The translations under genes and the position numbers were made by a program. The notes below the pieces were generated by a model. That model was not told the origin of the DNA. It saw only the letters and a list, made by a program, of their open reading frames with translations, and searched no databases. Of a stretch of 40,769 bases of DNA, positions 7,781 through 15,066 are shown one piece after another (position 1 is the first letter of the stretch; each line of letters begins with the position of its first letter). Origin of the DNA: an uncultured bacterium (GTDB taxonomy: Bacteria; Patescibacteriota; Dojkabacteria; SC72); assembly GCA_903906305.1 (NCBI GenBank), contig CAIVJR010000009.1:100687-141455 (forward strand), written 5' to 3'.

Positions 7781-9844
7781 CTAAACAATCTCATCAAATT
7801 CCATTCCATCCTTGTATCCAACCTCAATATCACACTTAGGACAGAACCTATGTTCTCCAGCAATATATCCATGCTTAGGGCATATACTAAAGGTGGGAGT
7901 TAAAGAAAAATATGGAAGTTTGTAACTTTCAGCCACTTTCTTGACTAAATTCTTTACACTTGTTGTGGAAGAAATCTTCTCTCCAATGTACAGATGTAAT
8001 ACTGTTCCACCAGTATATTTACATTGGAACTCGTCCTGTTCATCCAAAGCTTCAAAGATATCATCAGTGTAGTTGACTGGGAGTTGAGAACTATTAGTGT
8101 AGTAGGGAACCATTCCTCCCTTACCCACCAAATCTGCAGCAGTTAATATATCAGGGAACTTCTTCTTGTCTGCCTTTGCAAATTTGTATGTAGCACCCTC
8201 TCCCGGAGAAGCTTCAAGATTGAATAGCTGATTGGATTCTAATTGATAGTTCATTAATACTTCTCGCATATGATCCATAATCTCTAGGCCCAATACTCGA
8301 CCTTCCTCTGATGTAATCCCCTTAGTTTTGTCTTTGAAGAAGTTAACAAGGGATTCATTCAAACCAAGGATGCCAATGGTATTGAAGTGGTTTTTGTAAT
8401 ATTCTCCAAAACGTTTCTTAATGTCTCCAAGATAGAACTTAGAGTAAGGGTATAATCCTTTTTCAGTATATTTTTCGATGAATGCACGTTTAATGAGCAA
8501 GCTTTGCTTAGAAAGCTCCATCATGTGATCTAATTTCTTAAAGTAGTCCTTCTTATCCTTACTCAAGTATCCAATCTTAGGAAGATTAATAGTTACAACT
8601 CCAAGACTCCCCGTTAAAGGATTGGCTCCAAAAAGACCTCCACCTCGTTTTCTAAGCTCTCGGTTATCTAGTCTTAATCTACAACACATACTTCTCGCAT
8701 CATCAGGGTTCATATCTGAGTTTACGAAATTTGAGAAGTAGGGGATTCCATATTTAGCAGTCATTTCCCATACTGGTTTGTAGTCTGTATTGTCCCAATC
8801 AAAATTCTTAGTAATATTGTATGTAGGTATGGGGAAGGAGAAGAGTCGACCTTGAGAATCCCCTTGCATCATTACCTCACAGAATGCTTTATTCAACATT
8901 GCCATCTCAGGTTGGAAATCCTTGTATTTTTCTTTTTGAACTTTTCCACCAATGATTACCCCTTGTTCAGCTAATTGCCCTGAAGGAATTAAGTCCATAG
9001 TTACATTTGTAAAAGGAGTTTGACATCCGACCCTTGTAGGTACATTCATGTTGTACAGGAATTCCTGCATCTTTTGTTTAACCTCTTTGTATGTCAATTT
9101 GTCATATCTAATGAATGGTGCAAGATATGTATCGAAACTTGAGAAAGCTTGAGCTCCTGCAGCCTCATGCTGCAAGGTATAGAAGAAGTTTACGCATTGG
9201 CCCAAAGCTGCACTGAAATGTTTAGCAGGGGCAGCAGCGATCTTTCCAGATACCCCTGTGAAGCCCTTAAGAAGAAGATCTTCTAGACTCCAACCACAGC
9301 AATATACTGCCAGCATACCAAGATCATGGATATGTATATCTTTATCTATATTTGCATTAGAAATTTCCTTTGGATATATACTATGTAACCAGTAATTAGC
9401 TTGTACTGTAGATGAAATATAGTTATTCAAACCTTGCCATGAATATGTCATATTGCTATTTTCATTTACCTGCCAATCTTCAATATCAATGTATCCCCTT
9501 ACCAACGTATCTGCATCTATTAATGACTTAATATTCATTACCTGATTCTTAAGATCAACAAACAAACCAAAAGCAATAGATGTTTTACCATGTCCCATAT
9601 TGATGAGAACCTGTTTTACAACATCTGCAATCTCTTCAGTTTTTACATATTTTCGTTTTGGATATTTAGCAATTAATTGTTTTACTACCTCGTCAGTTGT
9701 CTCTTCAGCTCTTTTCCTGTCATGGCCTCCAACACTCTCTGCAGCCTTAAATATCCCAGTAGCTATTCTTTCTCTCTCAAACTTAACGATTCTTCCGTCT
9801 CTCTTCTTGACCTGGAACGAGTTCTGTATTTTTAGGGCAGCCAT
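7781..9844 (-). CDS. nrdD: Anaerobic (class III) ribonucleoside-triphosphate reductase, main subunit
   Basis: The 687-aa protein reduces ribonucleotides to deoxyribonucleotides without oxygen. An N-terminal ATP-cone (about residues 8-100, VKKRDGRIVKFERERI...) gives allosteric control. The catalytic barrel includes the family motifs DKDIHIHDLGML, VPTRVGCQTPFTNVTMDL, RLFSFPIPTYNIT, SMCCRLRLD and LTGSLGVVTINLP. The C-terminus retains the first zinc half-site (ICPKHGY...HRFCPKC) but ends at MEFDEIV without the RVxGY glycyl-radical loop, which is in the next ORF. It starts 18 bases after nrdR with no visible Shine-Dalgarno. Operation presumably needs the 46-aa tail protein plus NrdG, and NrdR probably represses the operon. 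Confidence 0.95.
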   Translation of the reverse strand: MAALKIQNSFQVKKRDGRIVKFERERIATGIFKAAESVGGHDRKRAEETTDEVVKQLIAKYPKRKYVKTEEIADVVKQVLINMGHGKTSIAFGLFVDLKNQVMNIKSLIDADTLVRGYIDIEDWQVNENSNMTYSWQGLNNYISSTVQANYWLHSIYPKEISNANIDKDIHIHDLGMLAVYCCGWSLEDLLLKGFTGVSGKIAAAPAKHFSAALGQCVNFFYTLQHEAAGAQAFSSFDTYLAPFIRYDKLTYKEVKQKMQEFLYNMNVPTRVGCQTPFTNVTMDLIPSGQLAEQGVIIGGKVQKEKYKDFQPEMAMLNKAFCEVMMQGDSQGRLFSFPIPTYNITKNFDWDNTDYKPVWEMTAKYGIPYFSNFVNSDMNPDDARSMCCRLRLDNRELRKRGGGLFGANPLTGSLGVVTINLPKIGYLSKDKKDYFKKLDHMMELSKQSLLIKRAFIEKYTEKGLYPYSKFYLGDIKKRFGEYYKNHFNTIGILGLNESLVNFFKDKTKGITSEEGRVLGLEIMDHMREVLMNYQLESNQLFNLEASPGEGATYKFAKADKKKFPDILTAADLVGKGGMVPYYTNSSQLPVNYTDDIFEALDEQDEFQCKYTGGTVLHLYIGEKISSTTSVKNLVKKVAESYKLPYFSLTPTFSICPKHGYIAGEHRFCPKCDIEVGYKDGMEFDEIV

Positions 9845-9862
9845 TATATGTAGTAGTAAAAA

Positions 9863-10312
9863 TTAAAATTTCTCTAACTTATTTATCTCCTCTTTAATAT
9901 CCTCAAGATCCTTAAACTCTTTGTATACTGAGGCAAAACGAATGTATGAAAGCTGATCCTTGGTCTTCAACCATTCTAAAATCATTCCGCCAATCGCTCT
10001 TGAACTAACGGGCTCTTCACTATTTATGACGTAGCGTTCTACCTGTTCTGCGAAATCCTCAACTTCATGGATAGTCACAGTGTTTTCATTGATTGCTTTC
10101 TTAATTCCTTTAATAATCTTGTTAATATCAAATGTTTCTAAAGAGCCGTCTTTTTTTAAGATGGAGACATCCATTTTTTCTATTCTTTCATATGTAGTAA
10201 ACCTTTTTCCACAACGAAGGCACTGTCTTCTTCGTCTTGTAGAGCTATCTTCTCGGTTATCTCGTTTATCTACAACTTTTGTTGTATCACAAGCACAAAA
10301 GGGACATCTCAT
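9863..10312 (-). CDS. nrdR: Transcriptional repressor NrdR
   Basis: The 149-aa protein has an N-terminal zinc ribbon (C3-x2-C6 and C31-x2-C34, MRCPFCACDTTKV...CLRCGKRFTTYER). An ATP-cone follows (about residues 46-136, VSILKKDGSLETFDINKIIKGIKKA), which senses ATP/dATP. It represses ribonucleotide reductase genes by binding NrdR boxes. It is the first gene of the nrd operon, and a partial box is visible upstream at 10415. Length and motifs are complete. Confidence 0.96.
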   Translation of the reverse strand: MRCPFCACDTTKVVDKRDNREDSSTRRRRQCLRCGKRFTTYERIEKMDVSILKKDGSLETFDINKIIKGIKKAINENTVTIHEVEDFAEQVERYVINSEEPVSSRAIGGMILEWLKTKDQLSYIRFASVYKEFKDLEDIKEEINKLEKF

Positions 10313-10414
10313 ATATTTATATCAACATGTTGTGTATGCCTTACAAGTTACCCCCAACAGGTGGTATGGTCAAGAGGCCGATAGAATGATAATTGTATAG
10401 TCGTCGATAATCCA

Positions 10415-10430
10415 ACACAATATACAGTAG
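10415..10430. promoter_or_regulatory. Possible NrdR box
   Basis: ACACAATATACAGTAG matches the NrdR consensus ACACWATATATWGTGT at 13 of 16 positions. It lies about 100 bases upstream of nrdR. A second box at the usual helical spacing is not convincing. The rest of the 212-base gap between nrdR and the divergent nucleotidyltransferase shows no other element I recognise. Confidence 0.4.
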
Positions 10431-10524
10431 GGAAATATTACAGGACTAGTTATGAGATATATAAGGTTTTGACTATGTCAGAATAAGCATATAACATGTA
10501 TAACTAAGTTAAAAAATTCTTTAT

Positions 10525-11010
10525 ATGATATTCGAACTTAAAGATTTCCCCAAATTAAAAGAAAAACTCGGGGATAAGAAGATTGTTTGTACTTCTGGAT
10601 TCTTCGATCCAATACATCCTGGGCATGTATCTTGTATTACGGAATCAAAGAAATTTGGTGATGTTCTAATTGTAGTTGTAGATGGAGATCAAAGAGCAAT
10701 TACAAAGAAGGGTAAATCATTTATGTTAGAAATGGACAGAGCATATATTGTAGACCATCTTGTTGGTGTAGATTATGTAACGATATATAACCACCCAACT
10801 GAGAATAACTGCATTGAAGCTATCGATATCATAAGGCCCGATGTTTTTACAAAAGGGGGTGATAGAGTAGGTAATACTACCCCTGAAGCTCAGTTAATTG
10901 AGAGCTATGGTGGAAGAATAGAATACAATGTTGGAGATTCTAAAATTTGGTCCAGCTCAGACTATTTAGAGGATTGGCATCAATTTAGAAAGTCCCAAGA
11001 ATCTATCTAG
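10525..11010 (+). CDS. Cytidylyltransferase-like nucleotidyltransferase (RfaE2/TagD-type)
   Basis: The 161-aa protein has the nucleotidyltransferase core of the HxGH superfamily: KIVCTSGFFDPIHPGHVSCI near residue 20 holds the nucleotide-binding HPGH. RPDVFTKGGDR is the GGDR-like motif typical of ADP-heptose synthase nucleotidyl domains. It probably couples a sugar- or polyol-phosphate to a nucleotide for envelope glycans. The usual ISTS(S/T)I motif is replaced by IWSSSDY. Substrate is unknown. The gene is divergent from nrdR and converges on trxB with an 8-base overlap. Confidence 0.82.
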   Translation: MIFELKDFPKLKEKLGDKKIVCTSGFFDPIHPGHVSCITESKKFGDVLIVVVDGDQRAITKKGKSFMLEMDRAYIVDHLVGVDYVTIYNHPTENNCIEAIDIIRPDVFTKGGDRVGNTTPEAQLIESYGGRIEYNVGDSKIWSSSDYLEDWHQFRKSQESI

Positions 11011-11926
11011 GTCTTTTGGATAGATACTTAAATATAGCATTAGCAGCTATTCCACCTTCTCCAACAGCTGTCACAACTTGTCTAAAGCCATTTGAAGCAG
11101 TTGTACAGTCTCCAGCAGCCCATATACCCTCTACATTGGTAGCCTGTGTCTGATCAACCTTTATATATTTCTTTCCATCAACTTCTAAACCAAGAATATC
11201 AGCGAACAGACCATCAGGTTCAGATCCAATCTCAATGAATACACCATCAACATTTACATATTGTTCTCCATTGTATGGTTGAGATAGCTTTATTCTTTCC
11301 AATCTATTTTCTCCCTCCAAACCAATAGGGAGGGTTTTAAGAATTATTTCTACATTCTTTCTTGCCATTAATTGATCAACCCACATAGGTTCACCAAGTA
11401 ATTCTGTACCTCTGTAGATTAGATATACCTTCTTAGCAATATCAGAGAGCATGGTTGCAGACATTACTGCTGCGTTCTTACCACCGACAACTGCTACGGT
11501 CTTGTCTCTGTAGAACATTGCATCACAGGTAGCGCAGTAGGAGAGTCCTTTTCCTAAATATTTCTCTTCATCAGGTAACATAAGTTTGTTTCGTTCCGTA
11601 CCTGTTGTTAGGATTACAGTTTTAGCTTCGAATTGATTATTTCTATCCGTATATACATGGAATATCCCATCAACCTTCTTAATGTCCACAACACTTTCAT
11701 ATGCTATTCCTGCTCCAAGGTCCTTAGCTTGTTTTTCAAATTTTGCACTTAATTCAATACCCGAGATATCTTGTAATCCAGGGTAATTACACACCATATG
11801 TGCTTCTGAGATTGTTCCACCAACTATTTTTCCAAATATGATGTTTGAGAGTTTGTATCTACTAGCATATATACTTGCAGAATATGCTGCAGGCCCACTT
11901 CCTACTATGGCTATGTCGTATATCAT
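11003..11926 (-). CDS. trxB: Thioredoxin reductase
   Basis: The 307-aa flavoprotein has an N-terminal FAD site (IAIVGSGPAAYSASIYA), the redox-active C131-A-T-C134 pair (SYCATCDAMFYRDK), an NAD(P)-binding fold starting AVVGGKNAAV, and the C-terminal FAD motif EGIWAAGDCTT. It recycles thioredoxin with NAD(P)H. The NAD(P) motif has GGKNAA in place of the common GGGDSA, a variation that could bear on cofactor use. It faces the nucleotidyltransferase convergently. Confidence 0.94.
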   Translation of the reverse strand: MIYDIAIVGSGPAAYSASIYASRYKLSNIIFGKIVGGTISEAHMVCNYPGLQDISGIELSAKFEKQAKDLGAGIAYESVVDIKKVDGIFHVYTDRNNQFEAKTVILTTGTERNKLMLPDEEKYLGKGLSYCATCDAMFYRDKTVAVVGGKNAAVMSATMLSDIAKKVYLIYRGTELLGEPMWVDQLMARKNVEIILKTLPIGLEGENRLERIKLSQPYNGEQYVNVDGVFIEIGSEPDGLFADILGLEVDGKKYIKVDQTQATNVEGIWAAGDCTTASNGFRQVVTAVGEGGIAANAIFKYLSKRPR

Positions 11927-12029
11927 ATGTGTTAGAGATTACAAATTAGTATATATTCTGATATATATTCTAACATATATGTAAAGAAGGGGTGTTTTAG
12001 TAATATATGAATTATCGCACCGTAGTTTC

Positions 12030-12102
12030 AAGGTGTGTCTGGGGGTGTAGTAATGTTAAATCGCATAAAAGCGAATATCTTTATCCCCTCAGACACAACC
12101 TT
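12030..12102 (-). other. Cassette A 3' compound stem-loop
   Basis: An outer stem (AAGGTGTGTCTGGGGG with the complementary arm ending CAGACACAACCTT) encloses an inner hairpin TCGC-ATAAAA-GCGA (12061-12074). It is followed at 12106-12114 by CCTATTTCT. The same arrangement occurs after the small ORFs of cassettes B and C. No U-tract follows on either strand, so it is not a plain terminator. Confidence 0.65.
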
Positions 12103-12126
12103 TCACCTATTTCTTTGTTTCATTTG

Positions 12127-12288
12127 CTACACAACATTATTTAGGAATGGCTCAAAATAGAGCTTCCCTTGCGGAAGAACTGATGTCCCAGGCTGGCCTG
12201 AGGCTTTTGAAGCTGTAACAATAAGAATTGCTGCTAATACCAATAAGACAATAATAATTACCCAAAGCACTTTCTTTTTTCGAAACAT
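12127..12288 (-). CDS. Small single-span membrane peptide, cassette A (53 aa)
   Basis: The start at 12288 is fixed by a strong AAGGAGGAA Shine-Dalgarno 4-5 bases upstream; a longer frame starting at 12366 runs through the leader inverted repeat and is not credible. The peptide has a basic start (MFRKKK), one hydrophobic helix (about residues 8-28) and a polar tail ending FEPFLNNVV. It has no recognised family. It is flanked by the same leader and 3' elements as the small ORFs at 19144 and 23876, although the peptide sequences differ. It could be a type I toxin-like peptide or a secreted/membrane signal. Expression probably comes from its own promoter at 12440. Confidence 0.75.
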   Translation of the reverse strand: MFRKKKVLWVIIIVLLVLAAILIVTASKASGQPGTSVLPQGKLYFEPFLNNVV

Positions 12289-12308
12289 GATTTCCTCCTT
12301 CTGGTTTA

Positions 12309-12356
12309 GTAAAACCTCAAAATTGTTAACGATTGTTAAAAACTTAGAGGTTTTAC
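12309..12356 (-). repeat. Cassette A leader inverted repeat
   Basis: Perfect 10-bp arms GTAAAACCTC / GAGGTTTTAC enclose a second palindrome, GTTAACGATTGTTAA, giving a nested hairpin or cruciform. It lies between the promoter and the Shine-Dalgarno of the small gene. The equivalents in cassettes B and C keep the form but use different arm sequences. Confidence 0.75.
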
Positions 12357-12431
12357 ATAAGCTCAAAAAAGAAGAAGATCACCGAAATAGGCTTTTAAAA
12401 GAACAATATAGGCTTATTCAACCTATAGTAT

Positions 12432-12440
12432 ATTATAACA
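12432..12440 (-). promoter_or_regulatory. Extended -10 promoter of cassette A
   Basis: The minus strand reads TGTTATAATATACTATAGG, an exact TGnTATAAT extended -10. The stretch TATAATATACTATAGGTT is shared with the cassettes at 19473 and 24259. It sits just past the map stop codon. No convincing -35 is visible. Confidence 0.72.
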
Positions 12441-12454
12441 TATTTAGGATAAAA

Positions 12455-13219
12455 TTACGCAACAACCCCCCAATCTAGGGTATTTGTGAGGATTTCAGGC
12501 TTATTCTTTCTAACAATCACCATATATTCAAACATAACGCTATTTCCACCATGTTCGGTATGTACTGACCAACCATCCTCATCTGTATATATATGACCAG
12601 TATCATCAACCACCTGACATTCAACGCACACAACCATACCATCAACTAGAAGATCACCTGTACCTGGTTTCCCAAAGGCAGGGATATCAGGATATTCATG
12701 CATAGATTTACCAATACCATGACCTACATACATCTTAATAATATTGAAACCATTATCCTTAGCTGTTTTCTCCATTACATAACCAAGATCACCAGTTCGA
12801 TTACCAACCACAGCCTTAGCCATAGCATTCTCAACTGCGGCTCTCCCAGCCTCTAAAAGCTTCGCATTTTGTTTAGAAGGTGTTCCTATGCTCCAAGTCC
12901 AACAATGGTCAGTAAAATATCCTTTATATGTAATTCCGGTATCAATTGAGACAAGGTCTCCTTTTTTCAAAGGAACATCTTTTGGAATACCATGTACAGC
13001 CACATCATTAACGGAAATACAAAGATTATTTTGATAGTTATCTACTGTTGGAAAATTTGGTTTTACACCATATTCTTTACAAAGTTCACCCATGAGTTTA
13101 TCTAATTCAAGTGGTGTAACTCCTTCTTTTACATTCTTTCCCAGTTCTGACAAAATTTCAACAGAAATTTCTGCTGCCTCGCGAATCATTAATTCATCTT
13201 TTGGGTTCTTTATATTCAT
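12455..13219 (-). CDS. map: Type I methionine aminopeptidase
   Basis: The enzyme removes the N-terminal methionine from nascent proteins. Metal ligands can be followed in order: VHGIP (His), SIDTG (Asp), FTDHCWTW (Asp), GHGIGKSMHE (His), VECQ (Glu, in the place of the common IEP) and FEYMVIV (Glu). From the 13219 start (MNIKNPKDELMIREAAEI) the protein is 254 aa, the normal type I length. A frame opening at 13357 adds 46 residues without homology that overlap a folded RNA element, so I reject it. The VECQ and SVMFEY variations differ from the textbook E. coli enzyme. Confidence 0.93.
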   Translation of the reverse strand: MNIKNPKDELMIREAAEISVEILSELGKNVKEGVTPLELDKLMGELCKEYGVKPNFPTVDNYQNNLCISVNDVAVHGIPKDVPLKKGDLVSIDTGITYKGYFTDHCWTWSIGTPSKQNAKLLEAGRAAVENAMAKAVVGNRTGDLGYVMEKTAKDNGFNIIKMYVGHGIGKSMHEYPDIPAFGKPGTGDLLVDGMVVCVECQVVDDTGHIYTDEDGWSVHTEHGGNSVMFEYMVIVRKNKPEILTNTLDWGVVA

Positions 13220-13278
13220 ATGGCCATTATACACGCCTAGGAAAGAACATGGAACTGACGAGTAAGGGATTTGAAGAT

Positions 13279-13374
13279 TGTAGGTTGTCGGACTTGCACC
13301 GCTTAAAGATGAGTCAACATCGCATGCTACACAAGGTAGCAAGGGGAGCTTCTCCACCTCCCAACCAACCTACA
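13279..13374 (-). ncRNA. Unassigned folded element, tRNA-like five-helix leader upstream of map
   Basis: On the minus strand a closing stem TGTAGGTTG / CAACCTACA (9 bp) encloses four hairpins: GGGAG..CTCCC, TGCTA-CCTTGTG-TAGCA, GATG-TTGACT-CATC, and CGG-TGCAAGT-CCG. The order resembles a class II tRNA (D, anticodon, variable and T arms). However, the putative anticodon loop lacks U33 and the T loop lacks TTC, so it is not a functional tRNA as read. It could be a leader regulatory RNA of map or a decayed tRNA. The same stems also form on the + strand. Structure was inferred by eye. Confidence 0.5.
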
Positions 13375-13420
13375 TAACAATAGCTAGTGTCTTTATTAAG
13401 TTTCTATTTTCTACTAACAA

Positions 13421-13439
13421 TTGTCAATCTAATTGACAA
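13421..13439. promoter_or_regulatory. Palindrome upstream of the radical SAM gene
   Basis: TTGTCAAT-cta-ATTGACAA is a perfect 8-bp inverted repeat with a 3-base spacer, about 20 bases before a candidate -35 box. The symmetry and position suggest a repressor or activator site for the RiPP maturase gene. Confidence 0.5.
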
Positions 13440-13459
13440 GTATCGTTAGTCTTATAGTG

Positions 13460-13488
13460 TTTACTTCTGTCTAGATAAGTATTAAAAT
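13460..13488 (+). promoter_or_regulatory. Candidate promoter of the radical SAM gene
   Basis: TTTACT (13460-13465) and TAAAAT (13483-13488) are separated by 17 bases. An AAGGAG Shine-Dalgarno lies at about 13524-13531, ahead of the ATG at 13540. Confidence 0.45.
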
Positions 13489-13539
13489 AGACTGTTGTGT
13501 CGCTCTTTTCAAACAAAATATTATAAGGAGTAAAAACCG

Positions 13540-14838
13540 ATGGGCAACCTACTGTGGAAACAGATTCATCCAAATATCTTTTTTGTTTATGTAGATGGAA
13601 TTGGTGTTGTGTATGCCCCACTTCTTGGCAAGTTTTTTTCTGTGCCAAAAGAAGCTATGGGAATTGTTTGGGATTATTTAAATTCAGGAAAGCCTGAAAC
13701 ACATGAATTACATCAACACCTAATATCGGAAGGTTTCTTTGAAGAAGTTGAAATGCCTCGTATAGCGAAAGAAGGACCGTTCAATAGCAGAGAAGTTACA
13801 CTTTCAGTAACCTCCGCATGTAATTTACGGTGTATCTATTGTTATGCGAATGCAGGAATAAACTTCTGTGATCTCCCCTGGGTACTTATAGAGAAATCAA
13901 TTCAACAATTGTACGTATACGCTAATGAGCGTAATGATACCGATGTTGAACTTAGTTTCCATGGGACTGGAGAAACGCTTGTAAGATGGCAAGTGATGGT
14001 TAAGGCTGTAAACTACGCCTTACAACTCTTGCCAGAAGGCTGGACTATTCATTTCTCGTTAGTTACAAACGGGACTTTAATAGACGATGAAAAAGCACAG
14101 TTTCTAAAGAAGTACGGCTTCTCTGTAGTTCTATCAATGGATGGAATTGAAGAGATTCAAAATATTCTTCGTCCAAAAGCAGATGGAACTGGTTCTTTTG
14201 ATGATGTGGTGAAAGGAATGAAAGCATTAGTAAAAAATGATGTTTTCTTTGCCGTGCGAACCACAGTTACTGGCCTGAATCAAGATACCATTCTGGATTT
14301 TCTTGAACTCTGTGCCACTAATGGATGCAGGGAGATTAGTGCTGCACCTTTCTCTGCTACTGGTAGAGGGCAAGATGGTGTTGATGATGTTGATCCAGAT
14401 ATCTTCGTAAAAAATTATCTTCTCGCTAAGAAACGTGCTAGAGAGCTAGGAATGATTTTTAAAACGCCTTCAGATTGCTTAGATAACGCAAGTGTCCGTT
14501 ATTGTAATGCAGATGGAGAGTCATTCGCTCTTATGCCAGAAGGAATTATCTCGTGCTGTACCCGCGTTACAAGAAAGAATGACCCTCTTGTAGATCTTTT
14601 TGTCATTGGGCATATAACCGAAGAAGGTGTGGAGATTAATCAATCGAAGGTTGAAAAACTTAAGACTCTAAACCTTCACAATTATCAGGAGTGTCAAGAA
14701 TGTTTCGTTAAGTACACCTGTTCTGGTGGATGTCACCATACCAGATTTTTAAACGGAAATCATCAGCCGGCTTCTTACTGTGAGATAATTCGTGCTGTAG
14801 TATGGGACACACTGAAAAATGCTGCCTTTGAAGCATAA
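13540..14838 (+). CDS. RiPP-modifying radical SAM/SPASM maturase
   Basis: The 432-aa protein has an N-terminal PqqD/RRE-like region (about residues 1-70, FFVYVDGIGVVYAPLLGKFF...) of the type that binds precursor leader peptides. The radical SAM motif is C94-x3-C98-x2-C101 (SACNLRCIYCY). A C-terminal SPASM domain binds two further iron-sulfur clusters: C322-x12-G-x4-C340, then C385-x2-C388-x5-C394-x3-C398 and C414, an exact match to the SPASM spacing. Such enzymes form thioether or C-C crosslinks in ribosomal peptides. A 29-aa Cys-containing ORF starts 60 bases downstream and is the likely substrate. A good AAGGAG Shine-Dalgarno and seemingly higher G+C than neighbouring genes suggest acquisition by transfer. 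Confidence 0.88.
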   Translation: MGNLLWKQIHPNIFFVYVDGIGVVYAPLLGKFFSVPKEAMGIVWDYLNSGKPETHELHQHLISEGFFEEVEMPRIAKEGPFNSREVTLSVTSACNLRCIYCYANAGINFCDLPWVLIEKSIQQLYVYANERNDTDVELSFHGTGETLVRWQVMVKAVNYALQLLPEGWTIHFSLVTNGTLIDDEKAQFLKKYGFSVVLSMDGIEEIQNILRPKADGTGSFDDVVKGMKALVKNDVFFAVRTTVTGLNQDTILDFLELCATNGCREISAAPFSATGRGQDGVDDVDPDIFVKNYLLAKKRARELGMIFKTPSDCLDNASVRYCNADGESFALMPEGIISCCTRVTRKNDPLVDLFVIGHITEEGVEINQSKVEKLKTLNLHNYQECQECFVKYTCSGGCHHTRFLNGNHQPASYCEIIRAVVWDTLKNAAFEA

Positions 14839-14840
14839 TC

Positions 14841-14869
14841 TTGCAGTTTCTAGGAGATATCCTTATAAT
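14841..14869 (+). promoter_or_regulatory. Sigma-70-type promoter of the RiPP precursor
   Basis: TTGCAG (14841-14846), a 17-base spacer and TATAAT (14864-14869) form a near-consensus promoter. It begins 2 bases after the maturase stop and lies 29 bases before the precursor ATG. A dedicated strong promoter suits a peptide made in excess over its maturase. Confidence 0.75.
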
Positions 14870-14898
14870 AAAGAATTCTATGAGAAAGGAGAATCGCC

Positions 14899-14988
14899 AT
14901 GTTCGGTAAAACTGTAACTATAAAAGTTCAGACGAACAGCCGCGGGTGCAAGGACGACAAGCAGTGTTCGTGCCGAAGTAGTGCATGA
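14899..14988 (+). CDS. Probable RiPP precursor peptide (29 aa)
   Basis: A GAAAGGAG Shine-Dalgarno 8 bases upstream and a near-consensus promoter precede this ORF. The peptide begins MFGKTVTIKVQTNSRG and ends CKDDKQCSCRSSA, with cysteines at 17, 23 and 25. This suggests an amphipathic leader of about 14 residues followed by a Cys-containing core after SRG. Cysteines adjacent to Asp/Lys/Ser acceptors fit sactipeptide- or ranthipeptide-type thioether formation by the upstream SPASM enzyme. The second half is about 58 % G+C, well above the surroundings. I do not recognise the peptide family. No dedicated transporter lies nearby; the convergent S41 peptidase is the only protease in reach. Confidence 0.75.
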   Translation: MFGKTVTIKVQTNSRGCKDDKQCSCRSSA

Positions 14989-15009
14989 AAGTCGTTTTTG
15001 TTGCCAGCT

Positions 15010-15057
15010 CTGGAGATGATTGCATTATTTGCAAACAATATTGTCAATCATCTCCAG
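15010..15057. repeat. Perfect 13-bp inverted repeat after the RiPP precursor
   Basis: CTGGAGATGATTG (15010-15022) and CAATCATCTCCAG (15045-15057) are perfectly complementary around a 22-base loop. The repeat sits between the precursor and the convergent peptidase gene. No T-tract follows on either strand, so its role as a bidirectional terminator is possible but unproved. Confidence 0.7.
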
Positions 15058-15066
15058 CACGTTCCA

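Noticed and set aside
7741-7790. A simple frameshift or intein explaining the split nrdD
   Set aside because: The 28-base spacer has further stops, the small ORF has its own ATG and coupled stop, and there is no room for an intein or intron.
12289-12366. N-terminal extension of the cassette A peptide (start at 12366)
   Set aside because: The extension is a translation of the leader inverted repeat; a strong Shine-Dalgarno places the start at 12288.
13220-13357. 46-residue N-terminal extension of methionine aminopeptidase
   Set aside because: No family homology, and it overlaps the folded five-helix element; the 13219 start gives the normal family length.
13424-13648. 74-aa minus-strand ORF across the radical SAM promoter
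   Set aside because: It overlaps the promoter, palindrome and 5' end of the well-supported maturase gene, and has no recognisable features.
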